A DNA stretch of 64,000 nt from DSOI01 sp041394885 (lineage in GTDB: Bacteria; Acidobacteriota; Terriglobia; Bryobacterales; Bryobacteraceae): NCBI GenBank assembly GCA_041394885.1, contig JAWKHI010000039.1:1-64000 (forward strand), in the 5' to 3' direction. Of the stretch, positions 43,845-52,650 are shown piece after piece. Under the pieces are notes generated by a model, which searched no databases, was not told the origin of the DNA, and saw nothing but the letters and a program-made list of their open reading frames with translations. Numbering within the stretch: the first letter of the stretch is position 1; each line of letters opens with the position of its first letter. The position numbers and the translations under genes are program-made.

Positions 43845-45116
43845 ATGAGCCTCCCCCTTACTCCTCAGCGGCGCTATTCCAATCTTGTCAGTACGGCCAT
43901 TAGTTTGGCTGCGGATTCCATTCGGGCTCACAAGCTGCGCAGCGCGCTCACGCTGCTGGGTGTGATCATCGGCGTGGCGAGCGTGGTGTTGGTGGGCGCG
44001 GCGATCGACGGATTGGGCGTCTACGCGGAGGAGTCCACCGCCAAAGCCTTCGGGAGCGATTCGTACCTGGTGGCGCAGATCGCCCAGGTGGGCCGTTCCA
44101 CGCGCAAGGAGCGGGCGGAAAAGCTGAAGCGCAACAAGCGCATCACCAATGACGAGTTGGAGTATTTGCGCCTTACCACCGGCGGGCAGGTCCAGTACAG
44201 TCCATACCGTGTGAGGATCGACGATGTCCGGCGGGACAACATCCTGTTCGAGGGGGCGACGATTATCGGGGTGGCCGCGACGATGGCGGATCTCCGCGAC
44301 CTGGCGATCGTGGACGGGCGTTTTTTCACCGATCAGGAAGAGCGGATGCGGCAGAGCGTGTGCATCATCGGCGACGAGATCCGGCAGAACCTGTTCGAAG
44401 GCGTATCGCCGCTGGGGAAGGCAATCAAGATCCGGGGCATCGATTTTCGCGTGGTGGGCCAGCAAGACAAACTGGGCGCGGTGGGTGGCCGGAGCCAGGA
44501 CAATCAGGTTTGGATTCCCTCTCCGTCGTTCACACGGATTTTCGGGCCGGAGACGTCGATGGCAATTTTCGGGCGTCCGCGTCCGGATTCCGGGCTGGAC
44601 TTCTATTCCGGGCTGGATCTCACGCGCGTCGCACTGCGGACCCGATTCAAGACGCCGCCCGGCGCCGAGGACAACTTCGATATTCTGACGCCGGATTCGA
44701 TCCGATCGTTCGTGGATCAGATTTTGGGACTGGTGGCGGCAGTGGTGGTGCCGGTGACTTGCATTTCGCTGGTGGTGGGCGGAATCGTGATCATGAACAT
44801 CATGCTGGTGAGCGTGACCGAGCGGACGCGTGAGATCGGTATCCGCAAAGCGATCGGCGCCAAGCGGGCCGACATCATGCTGCAGTTCCTGATCGAAGCG
44901 ATCATCCTCTCGCTTTGCGGCGGAGCGATCGGGCTCGCGCTCGGATCGGCCGGCGCCTACATTTTGGGCATCGTGCTCGCGGTGGATTTGCCGGTGACGG
45001 CCACCTACGTCATCCTGGCGGTGGTGGTATCGAGCATGGCGGGCATTCTGTCGGGGTGGTATCCGGCGTCGCGGGCCGCGGACATGGATCCCGTGGCGGC
45101 GCTGCGCGCCGAATAA
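43845..45116 (+). CDS. MacB-like ABC transporter permease (first of two)
   Basis: 423 residues with the FtsX/MacB permease layout. The first membrane helix lies near 29-55 (LRSALTLLGVIIGVASVVLVGAA), followed by a periplasmic MacB_PCD domain of about 230 residues. Three C-terminal helices contain the conserved loop MNIMLVSVTERTREIGIRKAIG near 315. It is 4 bases upstream of a paralogue, so the two are co-transcribed and may form a heterodimer. The ATPase subunit is not encoded nearby and must come from elsewhere. Such pairs export peptides, lipids or lipoproteins, or act as mechanotransmitters. A TAAAAT box precedes the ATG by 15 bases. Confidence 0.88.
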   Translation: MSLPLTPQRRYSNLVSTAISLAADSIRAHKLRSALTLLGVIIGVASVVLVGAAIDGLGVYAEESTAKAFGSDSYLVAQIAQVGRSTRKERAEKLKRNKRITNDELEYLRLTTGGQVQYSPYRVRIDDVRRDNILFEGATIIGVAATMADLRDLAIVDGRFFTDQEERMRQSVCIIGDEIRQNLFEGVSPLGKAIKIRGIDFRVVGQQDKLGAVGGRSQDNQVWIPSPSFTRIFGPETSMAIFGRPRPDSGLDFYSGLDLTRVALRTRFKTPPGAEDNFDILTPDSIRSFVDQILGLVAAVVVPVTCISLVVGGIVIMNIMLVSVTERTREIGIRKAIGAKRADIMLQFLIEAIILSLCGGAIGLALGSAGAYILGIVLAVDLPVTATYVILAVVVSSMAGILSGWYPASRAADMDPVAALRAE

Positions 45117-45120
45117 GAAA

Positions 45121-46365
45121 ATGCACGTAAACATCAAAGAGACTCTGCTGATGGCCCTGGATGCGGTATGGGTGAACCGTTTCCGGAGCGGACTGACGAT
45201 CCTCGGAATCGTGATCGGGATCACCACCGTGGTGACGGTGTCGAGTCTGCTCACGGGGTTGAGAAAAGGCGTAGTGGTTTTTTTCGAGGAGTTTGGTCCG
45301 GACAATATGTTTCTGAACCGGGTGAGCGGGGACCCGGCGTCGCCCGGGCTGCCGAAGGAGCGCAAGCGCCGGCCGATCCGGCGTGAGTATGCGGCGGCGA
45401 TCGAGCAACAGTGCCCGTCGGTGGTACGGACGAGCGTGTCGTTATTCGTGCCGGGAATCATCGGCGGGCGGCCGATAACGGCGCGGGTGAGGGGCTTCGA
45501 ATCCGACAACGTGAATGTGGCCGGGTCCACCTACAGCAGCTTTCAGGTGCAGCCGCGGGAACTACTCTATGGCCGCGCGTTCACGCAGGAAGAGGCGACG
45601 CGCGGAGACAAAGTGGCGATTCTCGGGGCGAATCTGGCCGAAGCTCTATTTCCGGGGCGCAATCCGGCGGGAGAGACGTTCATTCTCGACGGCGCGGAGT
45701 TCCTGGTGGCGGGCGTTTTCGCGCCTGCCAAGGGGGGCTTTTTCGGTGAGAACGGGTTGGACCGGCAGGTGCTGCTGCCGTTGCGCACGGTGGAGATGCG
45801 GTATCCGCAGATCGAGAGCTATTTCATCGTGGCGCAAGCGCGGGAAGGCCAACGGGACCAGGCGATCGAAGAGGTGCGGGCGGCGGTTCGCCGGATGCGC
45901 CGGACCAGCGGCCCGGACGATTTCTCGCTGACGACTCCGGATGAGATCATCAAGCAGTTCGATTCGCTCACGAGCATGATCCTGCTGGTCTCGATCGCGA
46001 TCTCGGCGCTGGGGCTGCTGGTGGGCGGGATCGGCGTGATGAACATCATGCTGGTGAGCGTGACCGAGCGGACGCGCGAGATCGGGGTGCGGATGGCGGT
46101 GGGCGCCACGCGGGGCGACATCGTCAGCCAGTTCCTGCTGGAGGCCGTGACGCTGACAGGGCTGGGTGGTGTCATCGGAATCGTGTTCGCGGTGATGGTG
46201 ACCCTGCTGATTTCGGCGCTGGTGCCGTCTCTGCCATCCGAGGTTCCGCCGTGGGCGGTGGCGGCGGGGCTGGGCACCGCGGTGAGCGTGGGGTTGTTCT
46301 TCGGCGTTTGGCCGGCATTCCAGGCATCGCGGCTGGATCCCGTGGACGCGTTACGGCATGAGTGA
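45121..46365 (+). CDS. MacB-like ABC transporter permease (second of two)
   Basis: 414 residues, clearly paralogous to the gene just upstream. The N-terminal helix is FRSGLTILGIVIGITTVVTV (about 20-40), then a large periplasmic domain. The C-terminal FtsX domain has MNIMLVSVTERTREIGVRMAVG near 307, the same phrase as in its partner. The last helices are near 340-370 and 378-398. It most likely pairs with the first permease and a shared ATPase encoded elsewhere. The gene starts 4 bases after the first stop. A promoter for the next gene begins just after its own stop. Confidence 0.88.
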   Translation: MHVNIKETLLMALDAVWVNRFRSGLTILGIVIGITTVVTVSSLLTGLRKGVVVFFEEFGPDNMFLNRVSGDPASPGLPKERKRRPIRREYAAAIEQQCPSVVRTSVSLFVPGIIGGRPITARVRGFESDNVNVAGSTYSSFQVQPRELLYGRAFTQEEATRGDKVAILGANLAEALFPGRNPAGETFILDGAEFLVAGVFAPAKGGFFGENGLDRQVLLPLRTVEMRYPQIESYFIVAQAREGQRDQAIEEVRAAVRRMRRTSGPDDFSLTTPDEIIKQFDSLTSMILLVSIAISALGLLVGGIGVMNIMLVSVTERTREIGVRMAVGATRGDIVSQFLLEAVTLTGLGGVIGIVFAVMVTLLISALVPSLPSEVPPWAVAAGLGTAVSVGLFFGVWPAFQASRLDPVDALRHE

Positions 46366-46369
46366 ACTT

Positions 46370-46375
46370 TATAAT
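46370..46375 (+). promoter_or_regulatory. Probable -10 box (TATAAT) of the YncE-phosphoesterase gene
   Basis: Consensus TATAAT is followed by 8 bases and the GTG start at 46384. This is one of the clearest leaderless-type arrangements in the window. Confidence 0.5.
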
Positions 46376-46383
46376 CGAAAGCG

Positions 46384-49083
46384 GTGCCCAAGCTGCACAG
46401 AGTGATAGCCGTGCTGGCGGCTGCCGCCCTGCTTTCGGCCGACTACCGGCCCCCAGCGGGGACGCGGCCGGTGGCGGTGAGGCGGGGCGCGAGCAGTGTG
46501 CTGCCGGGTGGAAGAATCGTCACGCCGCTGGGCAAGCAGTACACCACCGGACCGGGCCCGTTCGGGTTGGCGGTGAATGCGAAAGGCGATCGCGTGGTGA
46601 CCGCCGACGGTGGGCCGAACCGCTACGCCCTGACGTTTGCCGAGCGGGACAAGAGTAACGTCTGGCGGGTGCGGCATCAGGTGGCTCCGCGCAATCGAGA
46701 CGAGGAGGAAGACGGCGATGACGCCGACTGGCGGAGCGTTTTTTTCGGACTGGACTTCGCGGGCGATCGCGATCTATTCGTATCGGAGGGCAACTCCGGC
46801 CGCGTCCGTCTGATTGACTCGCGCAACGGCAAGCGCCGCCAACTCTACGATCTGAACCAGGGCGGGTTTCGCGACAGCTACACGGGCGATCTCGCTTACG
46901 ACGCCGCGGCGCAGCGGCTGTACGTTCTGGATCAGGCAAATTTCAGGCTGGTGGTGATCGATACGCGGCAGAAGAAAGTCGTCTCGTCCATCCGTACCGG
47001 ACGGCTTCCGTTCGCGCTGGCGCTGGCGCCCGGCGGCGAGCGCGTGTATGTCGCCAACATCGGGATGTTCGAGTACAGCGCGATCCCAGGGGCCGATCGC
47101 GCCAAGGCGAGGGAAACGGGGCTGCCCTTTCCGGCCTTCGGATTTCCATCGCCGGAATCGGCCGCCGGTGCGCGGAGACCGGTGGCCAGCGGCGAAGAGG
47201 TGGCGGTGCCGGGGCTGGGCGATCCGAACACGGCCGAATCGAACTCGGTGGCGGTGATCGACGTGAGCAACGCCCTCGAGCCGAAGCTGATCCGGCAGAT
47301 CCGTACGGGGCGGCCCTTCGGAAATGGTGTCCACGGCGGGAGCAGTCCATCGGGATTGACGGCCACCGCGGAACGGGTTTATGTCTCCAACGGCAACAAT
47401 GACTCGATCACGGTGATCGACGCGGCCACGCTCGAAGTGGAGAAAGAAATTGGGCTGCGGATCAACGGACTCGAGCAGTACCGGGGCGTGCTCCCGATCG
47501 GGTCCGCCGTGGATCCGCACACTGGCTGGCTGCTGGTGGCGGCCGCGGGGATCAACGCCGTGGTGGTGATCGATACGAAAACACTGCAGCCGCTGGGGCT
47601 GATCCCCACGGCGTGGTTTCCCACCAAGGTGCGCATCCGGGAGAGCGTGGTCTGGGTGAGCTGCGCCAAGGGGCACGGCACCGGGCCGAACGCGAATCGT
47701 CTGGGACCGGCGCGCGACAGCTTTCACGGGGAGCGGAGACGCGGGACGCTCGAGACGTTCCCGCTGCCGGACGTCTCCGAACTCGCCAGGCACACCGCGC
47801 AGGTGTTCTACAACAACGGCTTCGTCGAGGCTCAGGATCCGCCGGGAGAGTTGCCGGGCGAGATCGAGCATGTGGTGGTGATCGTGAAGGAAAACCGCAC
47901 CTTCGACGAGGTGTTCGGGGATTTGGAGATGGCGTCGAACGGGCCTGTGAACGGGATTCCGATCCTGGCGCGATTCGGCAAGTGGGGAGTGATCCAGAGT
48001 CCGCGCGGCGGTCTGCAGCAGAGGCTGGCGCTGCGCGGCATCCAGGTGACGCCGAACCATCACGCCCTGGCGGCTCGCTTTGCTTTCTCGGACAACTTCT
48101 ACGCCGATTCGGAGGTGAGCGTGGATGGGCACCACTGGTTGGCGGGTTCGTATCCGAACGCATGGACCGAGTCCACGTTGATGGCGGCCTACGGCGGGCA
48201 GAAGGATTTCCGTCTCGGAACGGCGCCGGGTAGGCTCCTGTTCCCGCAGAGCAATTCTTCGGTGCACCCGGAGGAACAGTTGGAAGCCGGCGCGCTATGG
48301 CACCACCTGGAGCGCCACGGCATCCCGTTCCGCAACTACGGAGAAGGGTTCGAATTGGCGGGCGCCGACGAGGGAGTGGGGCTGAAGCCCACCGGAGCGC
48401 GCTATCTCACCAACGTCCCGATGCCGGATCCGCTGTATCGGAACACGTCGCGCACCTATCCCAACTACAACATGAACATCCCGGATCAGTTTCGCGCGTC
48501 GCAGTTCATTGGGGAGATCGAGGAGATGTACCGCAAGCCCGCGAAGCCCCTGCCTCGCTTCCTGTTCATCCATCTGCCGAACGACCATATGGCGCGGCCA
48601 CGGCCCGAGGATGGGTATCCCTACGACGCGAGTTTCGTGGCCGACAACGACTACGCGCTCGGCCGCATCGTGGAGTACCTGTCGCATTCGCCGTGGTGGC
48701 GGCGCATGGCGATTTTCGTCACCGAGGATGATGCGCAAGGGGGCGTGGATCATATCGATTCGCACCGCACGCTGCTGATGGCGATCAGCCCGTACGCGCG
48801 GCGATTTCACGTATCGCGCGTGAACACGAGTTTTCCAGGGCTCCTTAAGACAGTGTTTCGTCTGTTGCGGATTCCTCCGTTGAATCTGTTCGACGCCACC
48901 GCAGCCGACCTCGCGGACTGTTTCACCACCGAGCCGGATTTCACGCCGTACGAGAAGGCGCCGGTGGCGGCGGAGATCTTCGACCCGGCGAAAGCGAAAG
49001 AGCCGCTCGATCCATCCACACCCTCGCCAGCGATGGACGATCCTCGCGTGCTCGAGCAGCAGCATCGCGACCGGCGGCCGTAG
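46384..49083 (+). CDS. Bifunctional YncE-like propeller and phosphoesterase (alkaline-phosphatase superfamily)
   Basis: 899 residues from GTG 46384. A short signal peptide (HRVIAVLAAAALLSADY) is followed by a seven-bladed YncE/surface-layer-like propeller to about residue 480, with blades such as RLYVLDQANFRLVVIDT and RVYVSNGNNDSITVIDAATL. The C-terminal domain is a phosphoesterase: EHVVVIVKENRTFDEVFGDL near 500, FSDNFYADSEVSVDGHHWLA near 570, RFLFIHLPNDHMARP near 725 and FVTEDDAQGGVDHIDSHRT near 785. Such fusions are frequent in Acidobacteria and are annotated as bifunctional YncE/alkaline phosphatase proteins. The substrate is unknown; it acts outside the cytoplasm. Confidence 0.88.
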   Translation: MPKLHRVIAVLAAAALLSADYRPPAGTRPVAVRRGASSVLPGGRIVTPLGKQYTTGPGPFGLAVNAKGDRVVTADGGPNRYALTFAERDKSNVWRVRHQVAPRNRDEEEDGDDADWRSVFFGLDFAGDRDLFVSEGNSGRVRLIDSRNGKRRQLYDLNQGGFRDSYTGDLAYDAAAQRLYVLDQANFRLVVIDTRQKKVVSSIRTGRLPFALALAPGGERVYVANIGMFEYSAIPGADRAKARETGLPFPAFGFPSPESAAGARRPVASGEEVAVPGLGDPNTAESNSVAVIDVSNALEPKLIRQIRTGRPFGNGVHGGSSPSGLTATAERVYVSNGNNDSITVIDAATLEVEKEIGLRINGLEQYRGVLPIGSAVDPHTGWLLVAAAGINAVVVIDTKTLQPLGLIPTAWFPTKVRIRESVVWVSCAKGHGTGPNANRLGPARDSFHGERRRGTLETFPLPDVSELARHTAQVFYNNGFVEAQDPPGELPGEIEHVVVIVKENRTFDEVFGDLEMASNGPVNGIPILARFGKWGVIQSPRGGLQQRLALRGIQVTPNHHALAARFAFSDNFYADSEVSVDGHHWLAGSYPNAWTESTLMAAYGGQKDFRLGTAPGRLLFPQSNSSVHPEEQLEAGALWHHLERHGIPFRNYGEGFELAGADEGVGLKPTGARYLTNVPMPDPLYRNTSRTYPNYNMNIPDQFRASQFIGEIEEMYRKPAKPLPRFLFIHLPNDHMARPRPEDGYPYDASFVADNDYALGRIVEYLSHSPWWRRMAIFVTEDDAQGGVDHIDSHRTLLMAISPYARRFHVSRVNTSFPGLLKTVFRLLRIPPLNLFDATAADLADCFTTEPDFTPYEKAPVAAEIFDPAKAKEPLDPSTPSPAMDDPRVLEQQHRDRRP

Positions 49084-49166
49084 CCGGCCAGGCCGGGTGT
49101 TTCCGCAACGGTTCTGAGGCGGACCCCCGATTTCCCGGCATCCCCCTTTCATGACAGCGTGGAAAC

Positions 49167-49994
49167 ATGCGCGCATGGCCGGCCTTGATTGTATGTTGTC
49201 TCGGGGCCGCGGTCCTTGCCGGCGAACGCAAGCCGGCCTCGCGGGGTGTGCTTTCCGAACACGAGATCGAGCGCATCGTGATGCTGGGTCCGCAGCAGCA
49301 AGCCGAGTGGCTGCTCGAACGGGTGGTGAATCGATACGAGGGCGCGCATGCGATGCTGATGCGGTTGGCGCCTGGGTGGCAGGGCCGCATCCGGTTGGAT
49401 GAAAAGCTGAACGCTCTGCTTGACGCCGCCTACAACTCCTCGGAACTCTCCATCCGGGACGCCGCCATCGAGGTCACCCTCGCCGGCCGCAACACGGCGC
49501 GGACGGCGGATACCGTGGATGCGCTCGACCGGGCTATCGCCGAAGGAACGGGAGACCAAGCCTGGAATTTGTGGACGCTCGGGATGCTGGGCCGGCGGGG
49601 CGTGGAGACCGGCCGGGTGCGGCAGATACTCGCGGACCGTCTCCGTGATCCCACTACCGGCACGCGCTATTGGGCTGTAAAGGCGCTGGCCCTGCTCGGA
49701 AGCGACAAGGATATGGCGTACCTGCTCTGGGTATTCCGCAACGATAGCGATCCGGGGGTGAGGGAGCGCGCCGCGTGCAGCGTGGCCGAGTCCGGCATGT
49801 TCAGCCGTCAGCAGCGATATGCAGCAATCCCGGAGTTGCTCCGCATGATGGACGATCCGGGGATCGATAGCGAAACCAGGAACTGGGTGTTTCAGGCATT
49901 GCGGGATGTATCCGGACAGGGCTTCCGATCGAGCCCCGCCGATTGGCATGACTGGTATGGGCGGGAACCCCGCCGCCAAGGCTCCCAAAACTGA
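49167..49994 (+). CDS. Secreted HEAT-repeat-like protein
   Basis: 275 residues from ATG 49167. The signal peptide is RAWPALIVCCLGAAVLAGE. The rest is almost all helical. RYWAVKALALLGSDKDMAYL and DPGVRERAACSVAESGMF (about 165-215) and YAAIPELLRMMDDPGIDSE look like HEAT/armadillo repeats, which usually bind proteins. No catalytic motif is seen. It follows the phosphoesterase gene by about 80 bases in the same direction and may be read with it. The C-terminus (DWHDWYGREP) is Trp-rich. Function unknown. Confidence 0.7.
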   Translation: MRAWPALIVCCLGAAVLAGERKPASRGVLSEHEIERIVMLGPQQQAEWLLERVVNRYEGAHAMLMRLAPGWQGRIRLDEKLNALLDAAYNSSELSIRDAAIEVTLAGRNTARTADTVDALDRAIAEGTGDQAWNLWTLGMLGRRGVETGRVRQILADRLRDPTTGTRYWAVKALALLGSDKDMAYLLWVFRNDSDPGVRERAACSVAESGMFSRQQRYAAIPELLRMMDDPGIDSETRNWVFQALRDVSGQGFRSSPADWHDWYGREPRRQGSQN

Positions 49995-50004
49995 CGGCGA
50001 AATC

Positions 50005-50481
50005 TCAGGGCGCCGGGGGCGGAGCCGTGTTCACCATCCACATCGAAAACCCGTGGAGGAATTGGCGGAAGCCTTCGAGGTGTTGCGGCGGAAAGGAATA
50101 CGTCTCGGCAGCCGATTCGAGAACTTTCTCGAAACAGCCGAGCCAGACGGCGCGGGCGGCTGGATCGATCACGAACGGCGCGTGCCGGGCGCGCATCATC
50201 GGATTCCCGTAGCGCTGTTGATAGAGCGGCGGTCCCCCGAGCACGGTGACGAAGAACGCGGCGGACTTGCGGGAAGCGGCCGCCATGTCGGCGGGAAACA
50301 TGGCCCGGATCGACGATTTCTCGAGTTCGGCGTAGAAATCGGCGAGCATCCGGAAGATGTTGTCCTCACCCATCGCCGCGTAGACTTCGCGGCTGGGCGG
50401 CGCGATTTCACGCGGATCGATCGGCGGCACGTAGAATTGGCGTTCGGGCGCTGGAGGCGGTGGTAGGGGAGAGTCGCTCAC
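50005..50481 (-). CDS. Truncated haemoglobin-like globin with Pro-rich ends
   Basis: 158 residues. Between a Pro-rich start and end lies a 2-over-2 globin: NIFRMLADFYAELEKSSIRA near residue 40, then FFVTVLGGPPLYQQRYGNPM near 76 and MRARHAPFVIDPAARAVWL near 95, where the His is the expected haem ligand and the Trp is typical of group II proteins. Truncated globins bind O2 or NO and serve in NO/peroxide detoxification or electron transfer. It is cytosolic, single, and divergent from the cysteine synthase gene with about 90 bases between them. Confidence 0.85.
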   Translation of the reverse strand: MSDSPLPPPPAPERQFYVPPIDPREIAPPSREVYAAMGEDNIFRMLADFYAELEKSSIRAMFPADMAAASRKSAAFFVTVLGGPPLYQQRYGNPMMRARHAPFVIDPAARAVWLGCFEKVLESAAETYSFPPQHLEGFRQFLHGFSMWMVNTAPPPAP

Positions 50482-50571
50482 GGAAGCTTCCCTCCATTCT
50501 AGACGCGATGCGGCGCTGGGCCGATTCCGGATTCTGCGCTAGAATGAAGCCGGTTCCCTCGATCCGTTCCC

Positions 50572-51522
50572 ATGGCTGCTGCCACTCCACGCCTATACCC
50601 GATCGCCGACACCACCGTACTGGCGGAGGTCGGCAATACGCCGCTGCTCCATTTGAAGAAACTCTCGGCCGGGCTGGCGAACATCGAATTGTACGGGAAG
50701 GCGGAATTCTTCAATCCAGGCGGATCCGTGAAAGACCGCCCCGCGCTCAATATGATCCTGGAAGGAGAGCGCGCGGGTCTGCTGAACCACAACCGGACCA
50801 TTCTCGACGCCACCAGCGGCAACACCGGCATCGCCTACGCGATGATCGGCGCCGCTCGCGGATACAAGGTGAAATTGTGCCTGCCGCAGAACGCGTCTCC
50901 GGAGCGCAAGCGCATCTTGCGCGCCTACGGCGCCGAGATCGTGTTTACCGACCCTGGCCGAAGCACCGATGGCGCGATCGAGCGTTGCCGGGAGATCTAC
51001 CATGCCGAGCCGGATCGCTATTTCTACCCTGACCAGTATGCGAATCCCGCCAACTGGCAGGCCCACTTCCAGACGACGGCGCCGGAAATATTGGCGCAAA
51101 CCAACGGTGGGATCACGCACTTCATCACCGGGCTCGGCACCTCGGGCACGTTCATGGGGATCACGCGGCGGTTCCGGCAAGACGCTCCGAACGTCCGCTG
51201 CATCTCCGTGCAGCCGGCCACCGGCTTTCACGGGCTGGAGGGCATGAAGCATATGCCCACGGCTTTGGTGCCGGAAATCTACGACGCGTCGGTTGCCGAT
51301 GAAAACGTGTGGGTGGAAACCGAGGACGCCTACCGGATGGTGCGGCGATGCGCGCGCGAGGAAGGCATTCTGGTGGGGATTTCCGCCGGTGGCAATCTAT
51401 TCGCGGCGCTGCGGTTGGGGCGCGCGCTCGCCGATCGCGGCGAAGCGGCGGTGATCGTCACCGTGTTGTGCGACGGGGCGGATAAGTATCTTTCTGAGGA
51501 GTTTTGGAACGATCCGGACTAA
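50572..51522 (+). CDS. Cysteine synthase family PLP enzyme (CysM/CysK-like)
   Basis: 316 residues. The N-terminal signature VGNTPLLHLKKLS, KAEFFNPGGSVKDRPALNMI with the Schiff-base lysine near 50, and DATSGNTGIAYAMIGAARG near 85 are those of O-acetylserine sulfhydrylases. The PLP-phosphate loop is GLGTSGTFMGITRRF near 184, and GILVGISAGGNLFAAL lies near 265. The family makes cysteine from O-acetyl- or O-phosphoserine; some members make cystathionine or other beta-substituted alanines. The cysteine supply suits BshC. A TAGAAT box (50541-50546) lies 25 bases before the ATG. Confidence 0.88.
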   Translation: MAAATPRLYPIADTTVLAEVGNTPLLHLKKLSAGLANIELYGKAEFFNPGGSVKDRPALNMILEGERAGLLNHNRTILDATSGNTGIAYAMIGAARGYKVKLCLPQNASPERKRILRAYGAEIVFTDPGRSTDGAIERCREIYHAEPDRYFYPDQYANPANWQAHFQTTAPEILAQTNGGITHFITGLGTSGTFMGITRRFRQDAPNVRCISVQPATGFHGLEGMKHMPTALVPEIYDASVADENVWVETEDAYRMVRRCAREEGILVGISAGGNLFAALRLGRALADRGEAAVIVTVLCDGADKYLSEEFWNDPD

Positions 51523-51622
51523 CTTCGGCGCGCCGCCGCCGGTTTGACATACCTTAACAAGCTCGGGGGCCACCTTCCGCGTCTACCAAGGCAAGGCGAC
51601 GTGCCTGGAAAGTGGCTCTTTG

Positions 51623-52009
51623 ATGATTCGAAACGAAGTTCACGTGCAAACCGCGCGGGATGCGCGGCCTGTTGTTCTCCCTTCCCATTTCTCGTTCGGC
51701 CAGATCACGGTCGACTTCAATCGCTGCCGGCTGCTGCGCGCAGGAAGCCCGCTGGCGATTCCGTTGAAGGAACTCCAATTGCTACGCTACCTGGTGGCCC
51801 GCCGCGGCGAGGTGGTGGCGCGGGAAGAACTGTTGCGGGAGGTTTGGGACTACCATACGGTCACCACCCGCACCGTGGATGTTCACGTGGCCGGGCTACG
51901 GCAGAAGATCGAAGAGCAGCCGCGGTCGCCGCGATTTCTACTCACAGTGCGCGGCGGTGGCTACATGTTCCGTGGGGATTCGACGCGGATCGTGAAGGGA
52001 GCCATGTGA
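51623..52009 (+). CDS. Winged-helix DNA-binding protein (OmpR/PhoB C-terminal domain only)
   Basis: 128 residues from ATG 51623; the TTG one codon before is in frame. It consists almost wholly of a PhoB-type effector domain: PLKELQLLRYLVARRGEVVA, REELLREVWDY, the recognition-helix region TTRTVDVHVAGLRQKIEEQP, and the wing FLLTVRGGGYMF. The receiver domain of a normal response regulator is absent, so control must be by abundance or a partner. It lies 86 bases upstream of an LTxxQ (Spy/CpxP-like) gene, recalling the CpxR-CpxP link, and may regulate it. Confidence 0.85.
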   Translation: MIRNEVHVQTARDARPVVLPSHFSFGQITVDFNRCRLLRAGSPLAIPLKELQLLRYLVARRGEVVAREELLREVWDYHTVTTRTVDVHVAGLRQKIEEQPRSPRFLLTVRGGGYMFRGDSTRIVKGAM

Positions 52010-52095
52010 GGTCTGTTAACCGAACTTTACAGAACTCGAACAGTAATTTTTCCCTGGGCCGTGTTCGAGTAACTAGGAGGCAGTTACAACCACCC

Positions 52096-52569
52096 ATGAA
52101 ACACAACACGTACAAAAGACGAACCCTGATGGCCGCGGCCGCCATTTTGATGGCGGCTCCGCTGGTTCCATCCGCAATGGCGCAAGGGCCTGGAGGCCCG
52201 CGCGGAGGGCGAGGGAACCGTTTGGATTTCCTTGCCGGATACTTGGCGCTGACCGATGCGCAGAAGACCCAGGCGCAGTCGATCTTCGACGCCGCCAGCA
52301 CCGCCTCGGAAACGGCCCGGGGGCAGTCGGAAGCTGCTCGCACGGCGCTCGAAGCCGCCGTGAAGGCGAACCAGAGCGATGCTGAGATCGATCGGCTGGC
52401 GGCGGCAATCGGCGTCATCCATGGCCAGGTGACCGCGATTCAGGCCAAGGCGCAGGCGAAGTTCTACGCACTGTTGACGGCGGAACAGAAGACCAAATAC
52501 GATGCCCTTCACGATCGCGCCGGCGATGGCCCGCGCGGGCCGCGCGGCCGCGGCCCGGGAGGCGAATAG
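52096..52569 (+). CDS. LTxxQ (Spy/CpxP-like) periplasmic protein
   Basis: 157 residues from ATG 52096; a longer open frame runs through the upstream regulator gene out of phase and was ignored. The signal peptide is RRTLMAAAAILMAAPLVPSA. The mature part has two LTxxQ motifs, ALTDAQKTQAQSIFD near residue 52 and LLTAEQKTKYDAL near 127, separated by a long helix rich in Ala and Glu. The C-terminus is a Gly/Pro/Arg tail. Spy/CpxP proteins are envelope chaperones or stress sensors. AGGAGG is present but about 16 bases before the ATG. The preceding winged-helix gene may control it. Confidence 0.82.
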   Translation: MKHNTYKRRTLMAAAAILMAAPLVPSAMAQGPGGPRGGRGNRLDFLAGYLALTDAQKTQAQSIFDAASTASETARGQSEAARTALEAAVKANQSDAEIDRLAAAIGVIHGQVTAIQAKAQAKFYALLTAEQKTKYDALHDRAGDGPRGPRGRGPGGE

Positions 52570-52638
52570 CTCGAATCGATCCGGAGGCAGGAGCGTCGTA
52601 GCCGCGGCGCTCCTGCCTGCCCGGAGTCTGCGGACAGA

Positions 52639-52644
52639 TATAAT
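52639..52644 (+). promoter_or_regulatory. Probable -10 box (TATAAT) of the CocE/NonD hydrolase gene
   Basis: Consensus TATAAT is followed by only 6 bases and the GTG at 52651, so the transcript should begin at the start codon. No ribosome binding site could fit. Confidence 0.5.
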
Positions 52645-52650
52645 CGGCTG

